64,000 nt of DNA from the NCBI RefSeq assembly GCF_018691265.1, contig NW_024881282.1:52955122-53019121 (forward strand). The letters are read 5' to 3'. Origin of the DNA: Tyto alba (lineage: Eukaryota; Chordata; Aves; Strigiformes; Tytonidae). How positions within the stretch are numbered: the first letter of the stretch is position 1; every line of letters starts with the position of its first letter. Below are positions 1-12,060 of the stretch, one piece after another. The notes under the pieces were generated by a model that was given only the letters and a program-made list of their open reading frames with translations, ran no database searches and was not told the origin of the DNA. The position numbers and the translations under genes were made by a program.

Positions 1-651
1 GGCGCAGGGGTGAAGGGACACGCCACCCCGCCTTCCCCTTGTGCAGTCCCTCGGCCCAGCAGACGTGCTCCTCCATGGTGTGGGACTGACCTCCCAAATC
101 TACCCTGTCAGGACCATAACTCCCTCACCTGTAAACAGTTTAAAGGAAATTATTTGAAATTCCCAAGGATTATAAAACAGACCCTGACCTCTTGCAAATG
201 TCAAGTATCTCAGTGTTCACCAAAGTGTTGTTACTTATTCTCAAGTATTCATAAAGACTCGAAGGATATGTAAGTCCTGAAAGCCCAATAAAATATAACT
301 GAGCATTCATGAAAGTAGTTTATTGTGGTTAACATTTTATTCTTTTATTGCTCATGTTTTGATCACTATTTTTATTTATTCTGTACATTACAGCAATGCC
401 CAGTAGTTTCAACTAAGAGGGGACCCCCTGGTCCTAGGTACTGTACACACACAAACAAAACCCCTGCTGCGGGCTGCTCACAGACCGCCACAAGAACCGC
501 TTGTAGAGAATTGGTAAAGAGAAGAGGAAAGTCAGACTCATTACAATGAACACATTTGGTTTGGAGGTGCTTCGGCCCTGCATGCCAATTCCATGGGTAC
601 GGAGAACAGGCTGAGGGAGAACTACTGCAACGTTCTTGTGTCTGGTTGTCA

Positions 652-671
652 TGGTTTGAGTGCTCAAACCA
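652..671. repeat. Short perfect inverted repeat
   Basis: TGGTTTGAG and its exact reverse complement CTCAAACCA flank a two-base spacer TG. The 9-bp arms could form a small hairpin. No flanking gene or element explains it, and such a hairpin can occur by chance in 64 kb. Confidence 0.4.
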
Positions 672-3600
672 CGACACAGGTTAAGATCTTTGCTCTTTCT
701 GCAGCAAATGCAAGCTTGGCCACAGCCTTCGACAGGTCCGGGAACCAGGTTTGTGCCTCAGAGTTATTAAACAGGAACAGCCAGAGCACGACAAGAAACA
801 TGGGAAGAAAACACCATCTTGGCAATACCACTGTGGGTGGTTTAAACTCCTGTGCTGTGCAGACCCGGACCTTTCCAGGTCAAGCAAAGACCCTGTGCTG
901 GCGCTGGAAGCACCAGCCTCAGCCCCGCAGGAACCAGCGCCGTGCTAACACCACTTACTCGCCTGAGCCATGGCAAGTACTGCAGCACTGTACTCCCACC
1001 ATGCAGACCTGTCATCCCCCCACATCTTTATTACAGCACTGCAACGTGCCACTTTCCTGGCAGGATAGATGCTCCATGCAGAGCTCACAAGCCAGGGAAG
1101 GGGATGATGCTTTTATATGTCACTTCTTGGTTTTGTTGTTTGGTGGGTTGGTTGTTTCCTTTTAAACATGTGCTGCTTGCTGCACTGCCTGCAACACCCA
1201 GAACACCGCTGGCTCCTCCACAGTTGTCCCCTGGTGTCACCAGGCCTCTTGGAGCCCTTTCACTTTAACCTAGCAGAAGACGGACCAGCATGGACCTTTT
1301 CTCTGTCTGGCTCTCCTAAAATGGACACTATGCTCAGAGATAGCTTGTAAAACCTTATAAATACAGGTCATACAAATGTAGCAATAACTATGTCATTAGG
1401 TGGGCTTCAGGAGCCTTTTGCTAGGATGACACACAGTGTAACTCCAGGAAAGCCTTCCTTTTAGGATGCTGATACCCTAATATTGACATATGTTAAAGTA
1501 TGCCAAGCTTTCAAGAGCTTCTGCATAGACAATTGCAACCATTCAGAAATCACACATTTGATCCCAAAATAAACATGATTTGTTAAAAAGTAATGTAGGG
1601 GGTCTGTCAAATTTGTCCTTCTGAAACCAAGAACTTCATATGTACTCGGGTTGTGTTTTCTCAACCTCTGTCTGCAACCAGAGAAATATCTTTGGGGGGG
1701 CGACAACTTGAGAGATTAAATTCTGATATTATCACATCTTGCTATTAAGAGCTGTAAGGGAAACATCAAGGGTCTCAGGAGCTGATAATACTACTGGTTT
1801 AAGTTTTTCCATAGTCAATGTTTTTTAGGAATTCTGGACCTGAGTTGTCAGGAAATTACATGAGAATCCCAGCTCTCAAGAAAAATGTGAAATTTTATCC
1901 CTTTACAAGTAAATGAAAAAGTAACACAAATTCTTAAGGGAATAATCGTTTCTTTTCTTGCCTCAGTAATGAGACCTTAATAGTGTGAGGCTTCTACTTT
2001 TTTCCCAGTTGCACTCCCCCCGCCCCCATCTCTCTGGCCCCATTTGGAGGGCAGGAAACAATTAGAGATAGGTACACACTACCCAGAGAGCCAGGCTCTT
2101 GTCAGGAATTTCTATGTCACTAGAAAAAGCAAAGAGCAAAAATATTGCCACACTGGAGAAACCCAAACAACCAGCAGTCAGAAGACAGTAAAGGCCTGTG
2201 AGTCTGCTATACAAGTGTTACGTTAACAGTTTAAATTTAATCAATTTTTGTTTTGTTAAGTTTCTCCAGTCCAGCAATAAGTTCAAACAGTTGCTTGGCA
2301 AAGGGTTGTTTATTTGTTTTTGCATAAATCAAGGTATAATCAAAAGTTTCACTGATAAAGCTTAGTAGAATATTTAATATATACATTTATTACAGCCTTA
2401 GCATTTGGATTTTTTTTTTTATTATTTTTTATTTGGCTTTTGCTCACTTAAAAGCTCCTGCCAGTCAATCTCAGCAGACAGAACAGAGTAACCACTGGGC
2501 ATTGAAAGAACAAAAAGTGCAGCCTAGAGAACCATATGAGCAAGTATTTCAGTATATCATGGATTTCTGTGTCTAAACAGTTATTTACTCCCTAGTAATT
2601 TTCCCTTAACTCTTTTTCTGCTAATGCCAAAGCCCTTGATCTCTCCTGCTCCCTGCATTGCACTTGGTAATTTTTGGGGACTTCACTGTTTGTGGTAAAT
2701 GTCTTATGTTTGTCATGGTGTGTGCTAAAGTTGGGGTAAAAGCAATGTTTAATAGCTTATAAGATGTTTAATGGGGTCTGACCTAATAACCATCACCAAG
2801 CTGCCAGCTGTGGCAGGAGACTGGAGCACAGGAAAACTTTTCAGCAGGGGGATGAGGACTGCTAGTTATTTATCAGAGAAAAGGGAAGGAAAGAGTTCCA
2901 GTTCCCCCTTCCAATCCGAGAAGATTTCTGACCCTGAAACAAGCACCCTTGGCAGTACACAAAAGTATTCTCTTCACACACATACATCTCACTACCTGGG
3001 CTAACCACCCCTTCTGTCCTGGCCTCCCAACAGCCTGCCAGAACAATGAGGAGGCAGCCTTTAGCCCTCAAAAAAACCACATATGCTGTGAATACGCATT
3101 TGTGCTTTATATTTTTAGATAACTGCATGCTTCAGTGCACTGTACAATACTTGAAGCATTCAGCACAAAACTGTAAAGGTAATTGACAAAATCTTTGGAA
3201 ATTCACCTTTAAAGAGAGATTTTAAGCTCTGGATTTTCATGTGCTTGTACATCCATTGATAATGCGAACCAGGTGTCTTCACAAGTTCATGATTTGCTAT
3301 TAAAATACCCTGCAAAAGCTCAATGTCTGAAGAGAGTAATATACTTTAAACATTAACAGCTAACAACATGCAGCAAAACATCATAATTATAAGCTTCTCA
3401 AGGGCTTACTGAAGAGGCATAAAACATTCTAAAAGGACTAATTGTGTTAGCCTTCCAGGTCTACAAAAGTACTGTAGCAATTCACTTGCATGCTTGCCTG
3501 CATATACTTTTTTTTCCTTCTCACAATACTAGCTTCTCAGTTATAGCCACAGAAATCAGAAGTATTAGACCTGAATTCCCACTTCACTTTTAACACTCTC

Positions 3601-6600
3601 AGTTAAATTATGTTCTCCATAGCTGTTTGTGCTGGAATGTGCAAGCTGAATGGCAATCTAGTCTACTTTTTAGGAAGTTTACACTGTGCCCTGATAAAAG
3701 AGATAATTACTGCCATACCTCATAATATTTAAGTGGAAAACCAGGAACCATCAAGCTTTAAACTTGAAGTTAGTACTGCCATTAGAAAGGAGCCTAAACA
3801 GTGAAGTTCAAAACCTTTCTGCTTTCTTGAATTCTACATATTCTCTTATGCTGGATTTTGTTCTTCACCCTTGCCATAGCAACCGAGTGTATTTATCACA
3901 GAAACTCAAACTTGAAAGATACACATTTCTGCAATACAGAACACACAGTCTAACACATAAGAGATTTTCAAGTATCAGTTTGGCTAACATATGCTTTAGG
4001 ATTACTGTCAGATCCAGCTACAGATGTTTCAGTGGCCCTTACTTACAGGAATGATCATTTGCGGAGGAAACAGAGAAGTGCTTAACTGAGGAGTATATTC
4101 AGTGTTTCCTCATGCAAACTATAGTGGTTGTCCCCACACCTGCGGCGCAAGCTGGGCTGGAGGTGGACACACCGACCATGGCACATGCCATGGCTGCTTG
4201 AGATACAGGGGTGCAGGAAGTCCCCCCCCCAGTTCCACAGCTTCTCACCGTGCCCACAGGCCAGCCCTCTTTCTCCTGTGAAAAGGGGTACAACAGCCCA
4301 GTCGATTAATGTTACTGATGTATCTGTTTCATATCCTAGCTGGGAAGCCTCAGTAGCAGTATCTTCTATATTCAACAGGCTAACAGCTGGAGTAGGAGAG
4401 GAAGAAGAAAACTCTAAAGGTTGAGGTCAGACAAAGAAATAGAAAAAAACAGGAAAAGATGATGAGAAAAGATCAGACAGCATGGAAGCACTGCTCTCCC
4501 TATAGCGGGAATATATATTCTCACCTGCTCACCCCCAGTCCCACTCTGTGATACACAGTGACAACCAAAGCCCCAGGGACTAACCGTCCTCCATACTTCA
4601 TCCTTAGGCTGCGTGTAAGTTTCCCACTGAGGTGAATCAGAGATCTTTTTAGGAGCACAGCTTTTAGTCCAAGCTTTATTACCCAGACTACTCCTCCATC
4701 TAAAAGAGACGAGATTCCCACAATAGATTTTAGATTATCATAAAGGCTAAACTGATTGTGTTTCCAATAAAATAACCATTAAAAGCTTGGAAAATAAACC
4801 AGATTCTGAAACCTTTGCACACAACTCATGATAATTTCACTATTTTCAATTGTTGAGGAAAAAAATATTCTAAGTAAGGAGGTAGGGATCTGTGAGTCTG
4901 CATTTATATTAGAATGGTTATCCAGAATAGAAGAATTCTTTATACTTACAAAAGAAAAACACTACATCTGAGCAGAGAACAAAGAGCTATATCTAATTTT
5001 CATTTAATTACCGAATTGAGCTAACATTCTCTCTAGCATCAGCTGCCAACGATGGGAAGCTCACAATCCCTTACAGGAATACCCCTGCTGAACTGGCCAC
5101 TGCATTGATCCCTTCTCCAGCTACTGGAAAACCAGTTTGGCAACAAAGAGGCTGGTGTGCTGATGTAACTAAAGCCCAGAGATGTGTCCAGGGGCCTAGT
5201 TAAAAAGGCTGCAGACATAAGAGGATAAACAAAACAAAGGGGTTTTTGAAGGTTGTACCCTCCTGAAAAGCAAGAAGGGAAGAAGCACATTAATGCCTCC
5301 CTGTTCCGCAACTGCTCCCACGGAGGAGAGAACTGTGAGGCTGAATTCTCCTTGGTTTACTACTTATCATTTGCACACAGCAGGACAGAAGTACTGGTCC
5401 CCTCTGAACAGCCAAAGGGCATGGCCTTGTACAGTGGGGATGAAGAGGACATCTGTGCTACACTGAGAATAAGGGGAGGAAGGAGTTAACTAATTCTCCT
5501 TTAAACAATACAGAAGTTAAGAGGGTCCTTGCTCAAAGGACTGGCTTGGTCTTTGGGGAGGGCTGTAAAATGTGAGATTTCATTAGTGTAGAGACAAGAC
5601 ACTGCAAGCCTTATGCGCAATGGATGAAATGGGAAAAGTGGAATAGGAAAGACACAAGAAAGAGCAGAGACACCCCAGGAGCGGAAGAAACTAGAGTAAG
5701 TAAGGAGTCTCCAAGCCTGGGACAAGATGATCCTTGGCTAAGGGCAGAAACCAGCGAGTCTCTGGGCCTTGCAAGCACCCACAGATCTGCCATGTGCAGA
5801 TTGTTTCCCAATAGTTATGACTGGCTGTAATTCCCAAAGGAGAGTAAATATAGGTCAGCTGGGATTCCCACCACCCCACCCCCCCAAGTCCATTCTTGAT
5901 CCTCCCAGATTTGATGCACTAAAATAGCGCTGAGCTGCACTTTAATTTTCCCTGACTTGGTAGCCTGCCAACATACAGCACATTCCTTCTATGGCAGTGA
6001 GTTTATAACTACAACAGTCATAAACTATTCTTAAATGGGTCTTTTCTGAGAATCACAATCCTTCCAACATCTTTAAAAATATCTAATCTTTTCCATTCCA
6101 AGTAGCCCTCTCCAGCCCAGTGGTAAAGATTTAATTGTTTCTGGTGATCAGATGATGATACACAAGTGTTCTGGAAATAACCTTTTAATTTAACGATTCC
6201 TACTGGCAAGCCTGAAAGCTTTTTGTATTGCTCACCAATAAAGAATTAATTTTCTGTACCAAAAGGAAAAACGAAGTTTAAAAACTTCTGGGTTACTACT
6301 GTGGATAGAGCTATCCAAGAGGTACCCTAGCACTGAAGACATGATACCTATTTCTACTATCAGGTTGATTTGAGTACATATGCTCTCCCTCGCCACCAGT
6401 ATTTGCCTTGTCGAGCTTACCAACACAGCAGAACTAACAGGCTTTCTAGTCTACTTTTAATTTGGGATAAATCCCATGCATCATTTACCAGAAGGTGAAA
6501 TGCAACTTTTTTAGCAGTGAACAGAAGCCCTTCAACATGAATTTCTAGTCTGCTTTTCTGAAACAACCTTGTGCTAGTTTTTACTTCTTAAAGAAAAAAA

Positions 6601-9376
6601 AAATTACTAATTTTGATGATTAAACAAATGCATAATTTGGAATTTGAGTTCTTTTAAATTATGTTACACGGTGTTCCGTAACTGAGCAACTTCTTCCTCA
6701 GCTTACAAAGCTTATTTGCCTGTGTAACAATATGCAATAGATATGTGATATGAGCAGTTTCTCTGAGGTAGAATATCTCATAAAAATGAAGCAAGGAGAA
6801 AGCCTCTAGCTGAGAACTGGTATGACTTAACAGGAATTCCAACCTTAAACACGAAAAAAGTATACACTTTTGAAAAGAGCACTGTCTCATTCGTTCCTAA
6901 AATGAGATGGGTGAAATCCAGCCCTGCAGTAGTTTGCTGAACGTGCACTCCTGTCCCGCACAGCACAGATGGGCTGCGGTGCAGGAGGTGGGAAGGAAGC
7001 TGCCACTTCTGCTGCACTGTGAAACATTGCAGGAAAGTTAAATTTGATGACCCTGTTTTATGAGGCACTGTAAGGAAATGTAGAAATGACACTTAGTAGT
7101 CCACTGAAGGAAACAAGGTCCCCAAACACATCAGAGCTAAAAACAGTTGTGATTTCAGCTGAGGTTTTGGCCTCTGATTTAATGAGCTCTCAAAGTAAAA
7201 TCTGTAACAGGGAATAAAAAGCCCCAAAGAAACAACGCTCCCTGCCACAGCAGCAAACTAAATCATCCTCGATGCAGGATCGGATGCCACGGGGGTTATT
7301 ATAGGGCATATAGGAAGTAACTAACAAATAATCAGTAAGTCTATGTCCAGCAGATTTTTAAGATATTTAAAACTCATTTAATTGAAAAAGTGGTTGGTGC
7401 TAATATCTATCCACATGTATAGGCACATAATGTGCCTATAAATGCCATGCATCCTACTAGAAAAATAAAATTCTGGTGCAAAAGACACACATAGACCCAC
7501 ATCCTACCCAGATGTCAACCTGAGTCATTTCATTCAGCATTCAATTCTTCAGCATAAACCATTTGAAAGCTGAATTATCTCCCTGTATTTTTATAATTTA
7601 CTACATGAGAAAATACAATTTTTAGATCAGACCTGAATATCATCTCAAATTTTCTAAAAAGGCTTGTAAGTAAAGCATGTGGTTTATAAAATTTAGTCAT
7701 GATCTCTATGTTAGCCAGCATAACAGCACTTCAGACCAATTCAGGTTGGTTGTTTCTTTTTTTATCATCCCAGCTATTAGGAAAGCATTTCGTGTTAAAG
7801 ACATCATAGCTGCCAATCTCTCCCCAGCAGTCTCCCTTACATGGAAATTTTCTACGTGGCTTTCTCTAAAAACCAATACCACTCATCACCACAGAGAGGA
7901 GCCATGTCTCTTTCATAAAATCTGATATTACAGTCTTACGAGTTAACCTTCAAGCAACATCCTCAGCACACAGAAGTCTATGCATATGTCAACAGAATAA
8001 AAGTACTCTTTAAAAATGTACCTTTGATCACGCAGATGGTGTCACGACAGTATGTGGAACAGCCTTACATTATACAAGAAAACCCCAGCCTTTTATACCA
8101 AAATAGTTTAAAAAATCTATAGCATGAAGAAATTCTGATACTGCATAAGAAACATAAAAGAATGGCTCACACGCTGTAAAAGTATTATTAACCATCCTAA
8201 AACCAAAGAACTTCATGCAGTTGGGAAAAAAAAAATAAAAGAACATCTAATCCATATCAAAATAAAATTCCATCAAGTAAAACAAACTCGTAAGTCTTCC
8301 CTTGTTGGACATGTACTTTTACTTTTATGAACAGCAGTGAGAAAACACTACAGCAAACAAGAGGCTATACTTTATATCTTCTTTGAACTTACATTAAAAT
8401 CAGATAAAACTGAATGTAAATGACTGAAAAGTGAGAACAAAGAAAACTATTTCCGTCTTAACAGCAATAAATTTGATTCAAATACAAATTTTATTTGATT
8501 TTAAATCACCACCCAAGGTAGATTAATTTAACAAATACTTTTATTTAAATTTCTGTTTTCTTAAAAAAAAAAAAAAACTTCACTTTGCTAGGTTATCATT
8601 AAGTATGTTGATTAGAAAAAAATTACAACTTTGCATGAAGTTTTCTGCCACTATTTAATGACCAGGATTATATGTACATCTACTGGTATTTAGGTAATTA
8701 CAGGGATAAAAACATTTATTCAAGACTCTTGCCTTCTTACAAGAGAAAATGTCCAAACATTTTTTCAATGAAAATCACTGGAATCTGTGTGAGCTGGATT
8801 CTGATTTTCATTCCAGTGCAGTTTAAAAATGCACAGATGGAGTATTTTATTTGAATTAGTTAAATATATTTACATTGGATGTGCGGCACAAGCATCTGCA
8901 CCTCTAGGCATCCTAAAGCTATTTTTCAACTCATGAAAGAAAGGAAGTATTCATTCTAGCTAAACATATTACTTTAAAACCTGCTTTGATTATTTCCCTT
9001 CTCTTTAATTCTCTCTCAAGTGTCCGGAATGTGAAGGTGTCTCTTCCACCTCTTTTAATCGACTAAAATATTTATTAAACATTACATACTTTTAAATCCA
9101 TATTTCCCAGTCCTAAATGCATTCAAAAGACGAAAATATTCATCCTATTCCCACCAGCCGGACTTGCCAACAGTAACCATGCAAAACCTTTTTGCACAGC
9201 GGGAAGTACTCACCTTTGGAAAAAACCCTAAATACTCTCTCCTGCTCTGTTAGAGTGAGCATATGACAGGGCTAATATAGAAGTTATCTCCAGGGTCAGC
9301 TCTGGTGGCCTTGGCCATGAGCCACCTGCGGGCAGGGGCGATGCCACCTGCCTGCTGACACCAGGGCTCGCAGCAG

Positions 9377-9675
9377 CCCCCCAGCCCTGTGCGGAGCCCC
9401 CCCAGACGCCCAGGCCCTGTAGTCCATCACAGAGCCCCCCCAGAGACTCAGGCCCCCCAGCCCTGCGCAGAGCGAGCCCCCCCAGACACTCAGGCCCCCC
9501 AGCCCTGCGCAGAGCGAGCCCCCCCAGACACCCAGGCCCTGTAGTCCATCACAGAGCCCCCCCAGCCCTGCGCAGAGCCCCCCCAGACACCCAGGCCCCC
9601 CAGCCCTGCGCAGAGCCCCCCCAGACACCCAGGCCCTGTAGTCCATCACAGAGCCCCCCCAGACACCCAGGCCAG
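9377..9675. repeat. GC-rich minisatellite (VNTR), two interleaved unit types
   Basis: About 300 bp of tandem units of roughly 36-40 bp in an otherwise AT-rich intron. Each unit begins with a GAGCCCCCCCAGA-like core followed by CACCCAGGCCC. One type then continues with CCCAGCCCTGCGCA, the other with TGTAGTCCATCACA; the second type appears three times, near 9415, 9537 and 9633. The minus strand is G-rich and carries a 129-codon low-complexity frame of Gly, Leu, Trp and Ser that is a by-product of the repeat, not a gene. The array is likely length-variable between individuals and prone to assembly collapse. Confidence 0.9.
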
Positions 9676-11079
9676 GGCTGCCCACCCGTGCCGCTGGCTC
9701 ACGGGGGTAGGTACACTGCTCAGTTCAGCTTGTCTCGTTTGGAGGGCCACGGGGGGGAGCAAGGCAGCCACCAAGTTTGTTCTCCTCTTCCCCTCAGCCT
9801 TTTGCTAGTTTCAAGGCTTTGTAGTTCAGCTTCCCATCTGGATTAATATTCTAAGATAAATTTGGATGTTTTCTTTGCATCATCTGTTCTTAAAAGTGAC
9901 ATCTGTTCCACTTCCTTCAGCAGAGGCAGCAGCACGGCACCCGCAGGCAGCCCCCTCCTGCCAAAGCCTGCTATCATAAACCTCATTAAGCCTTGCTCCA
10001 AAATGCAGTTTGTTTCTGTCCTACTTGAATCTGTGCTCCAAAAAAGGAAATCCTACACTTAAAACATCGGGAGTCCCTTTCCCCTCTTGGTCCTGACATT
10101 TCACACCACTCTGACTGACACATCAGAAATTCCTCAGCAACTGAGCTATGCCCCCATGGCACCCTCACTCCCCAGCACAGGACTGTTCTTCCACAATTCA
10201 CTGCAGCACATCTCAGTGCTGAGCGCGCAAGCCCTCAGCACCCCTTCTCAAAATAAAACAACAAAGCATGTATCAGCAATATGTCCACCTTAAGGTTCTT
10301 TGAAACAATAATTACTGGTTAGAAATCTGATATATTTGTTTGGTATGTTATTTTTATAACATTGGTATTGTATGTACAGAAAGACTCTCATTCTCTTACA
10401 TTATATATCCATGTAAACAGATATTCACAGAAAGAACTTAGCTAGATGTTTGGAAATGTTATGTAGTTGCTACGCAAGACAAAGAAGAAAATTAATAAAC
10501 CATAAACTATGATCAGTTAAGCCCATCAGCAAATTTCGCTATTTGTAACTCAATACAAAGAAAGCAACACACACAACAGATAATCAGGTTGGAAACAGGT
10601 TGACTGCCCAGACAATGTTCCATGGCTGTCTATTTGATGGATTTTTTATGAAAGAGGTAATCATCTGAAGTAGTTGCAGTGACTAAGTTCAAAAAGCTAA
10701 AATTTGTTGGGCAGACCTTCCTCTGCACACAGATTGTCAGTGGAGCACAACAGTTTCTTGGATTTGTAATGAACTATCTTGTCAATTAAGTTGCTGAAGC
10801 TGCATTTTTTTTGAGAGCATGCTTTATCAACATCTATCAATCTCACTCTTAGGAACTCACTTCAGGTGCTTTAACTGGATAAATATGAGGCTATCAGAAA
10901 TTAGGCACACTACTGCTGAATCACTGTATTCCCAGATGATGGAGCTATCTGGGTGTTTGCAACATTTGTCTGAGGTTACTCTTCCTCCTCTGACAGGTTA
11001 GGAAATTTATCCTACAGTGTTTGGGAAACAAGCTGGGCGCAATCATTCAGAAAAGAGCAAGCACCTCGTAGTATATTTA

Positions 11080-12060
11080 AAGGCCTCTGCTTTTCCAAAA
11101 GCTCAGGAGTAGCCTGACAATGTCCATTTTTAAAATGGGAGAAAAGAGCGATTGGTGAACTACATAGCCATAAGCCTACATTCAACACCCTGAAAGCTTT
11201 TGAAACAAACTACAAAACAATCCATAAATAGGCAGCTGGAAATTAGAAAGCAATAAGCCACCAATATGGACTTGCCAAAATCTAACCCCATCAACCAATG
11301 TACTTTTCCTTCTACAGGCAGAAGAAAAGCAGTAAACCCAACAGATCTCAAATATAAAATACTTTTTGACAGAGCAAACTGCAAAAGTACCTTCCTTCTG
11401 GACTGAGGTCCTATAATGTAGGTGCAGAGCTGCTTGAAAAAACACACTCATTCAGCATTTCTCCCACTAACTAGGGTCAACACCCAGCAAGTAGTCTTAC
11501 TACAACTGCAGAGAAACCAACCTGCAAGGAACGTGAAGCACTCTCAAGAGCTGAGCAAAACTCAAAATGGTCAAAAATCAGTGAGATTAAATTCAGTACA
11601 GCCAAGTACAAAAAAACCACACTTGGACTTTAAAAGAAATCCTCAAATCCACAAAACCAAAAGGGAGAATACCAGGCCCGCAGCAGTACTGCAGAAAAGG
11701 ATGTCAAGGTTACAGTGACAAAAAACTGAGCCAACAGTGTGAAACTATTTAAAAAAAAAAAAAAAAAAAAAAAGGCAAATTACAATCTGGAGTTTATTAA
11801 AAAGAGAAGCATCATACATAATAGCAGGAGCTGGGGAGGAAATCTGCTCTTATCAGCAGCAGTGAGGTATCAGCTGGAATGCCCTGCTGGTTTGGGGCAT
11901 AAAACAGAGAATTGAGGAAAGTCCAGAGGAGAAATAAAAAAAAAGGTGTTTCAGAAAACCAAATCCTCACAAAAATATTTTAGAGAACTTGGTTTGTTTA
12001 GTCTACAAGAGTGACTGTGGAGATGGGATAGCGCTCTGAAAACCCGCATCTTGTCTTAAA
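11080..12060 (+). mobile_element. Ancient degraded CR1-type LINE (reverse transcriptase region)
   Basis: The plus strand follows, in order, the reverse transcriptase coding region of old amniote CR1 elements. The AAAATGGGAGAAAAGAG / GAACTACATAGCC block is the NYRP motif region. Next come TGAAACAAACTACAAAACAAT, CCAATATGGACTTGCCAAAA, a CTTTTTGACAGAGC block, GAGATTAAATTCAGTACAGC, AAAAAACTGAGCCAACAGTGTGAA, CTGGAATGCCCTGCTGGTTTGG, GTCCAGAGGAGAAATAAAA and GGTTTGTTTAGTCTACAAGAG. Every reading frame is interrupted, the middle is shortened, and a 23-base A run (11751-11773) has grown inside. The comparison is with family consensus from memory, not a search. Divergence is far above that of the young CR1 copies elsewhere in the window. 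Confidence 0.82.

Noticed and set aside
593..1165. 190-codon plus-strand frame
   Set aside because: No recognisable domain, low-complexity Ser/Thr/Gln/Arg composition, overlapping long frames on the other strand, and no clear splice or promoter context. Most likely chance in a locally GC-richer patch or an unrecognised old repeat.
9296..9685. 129-codon Gly/Leu/Trp-rich minus-strand frame
   Set aside because: It is the translation of the minisatellite; the repeat alone explains its openness.
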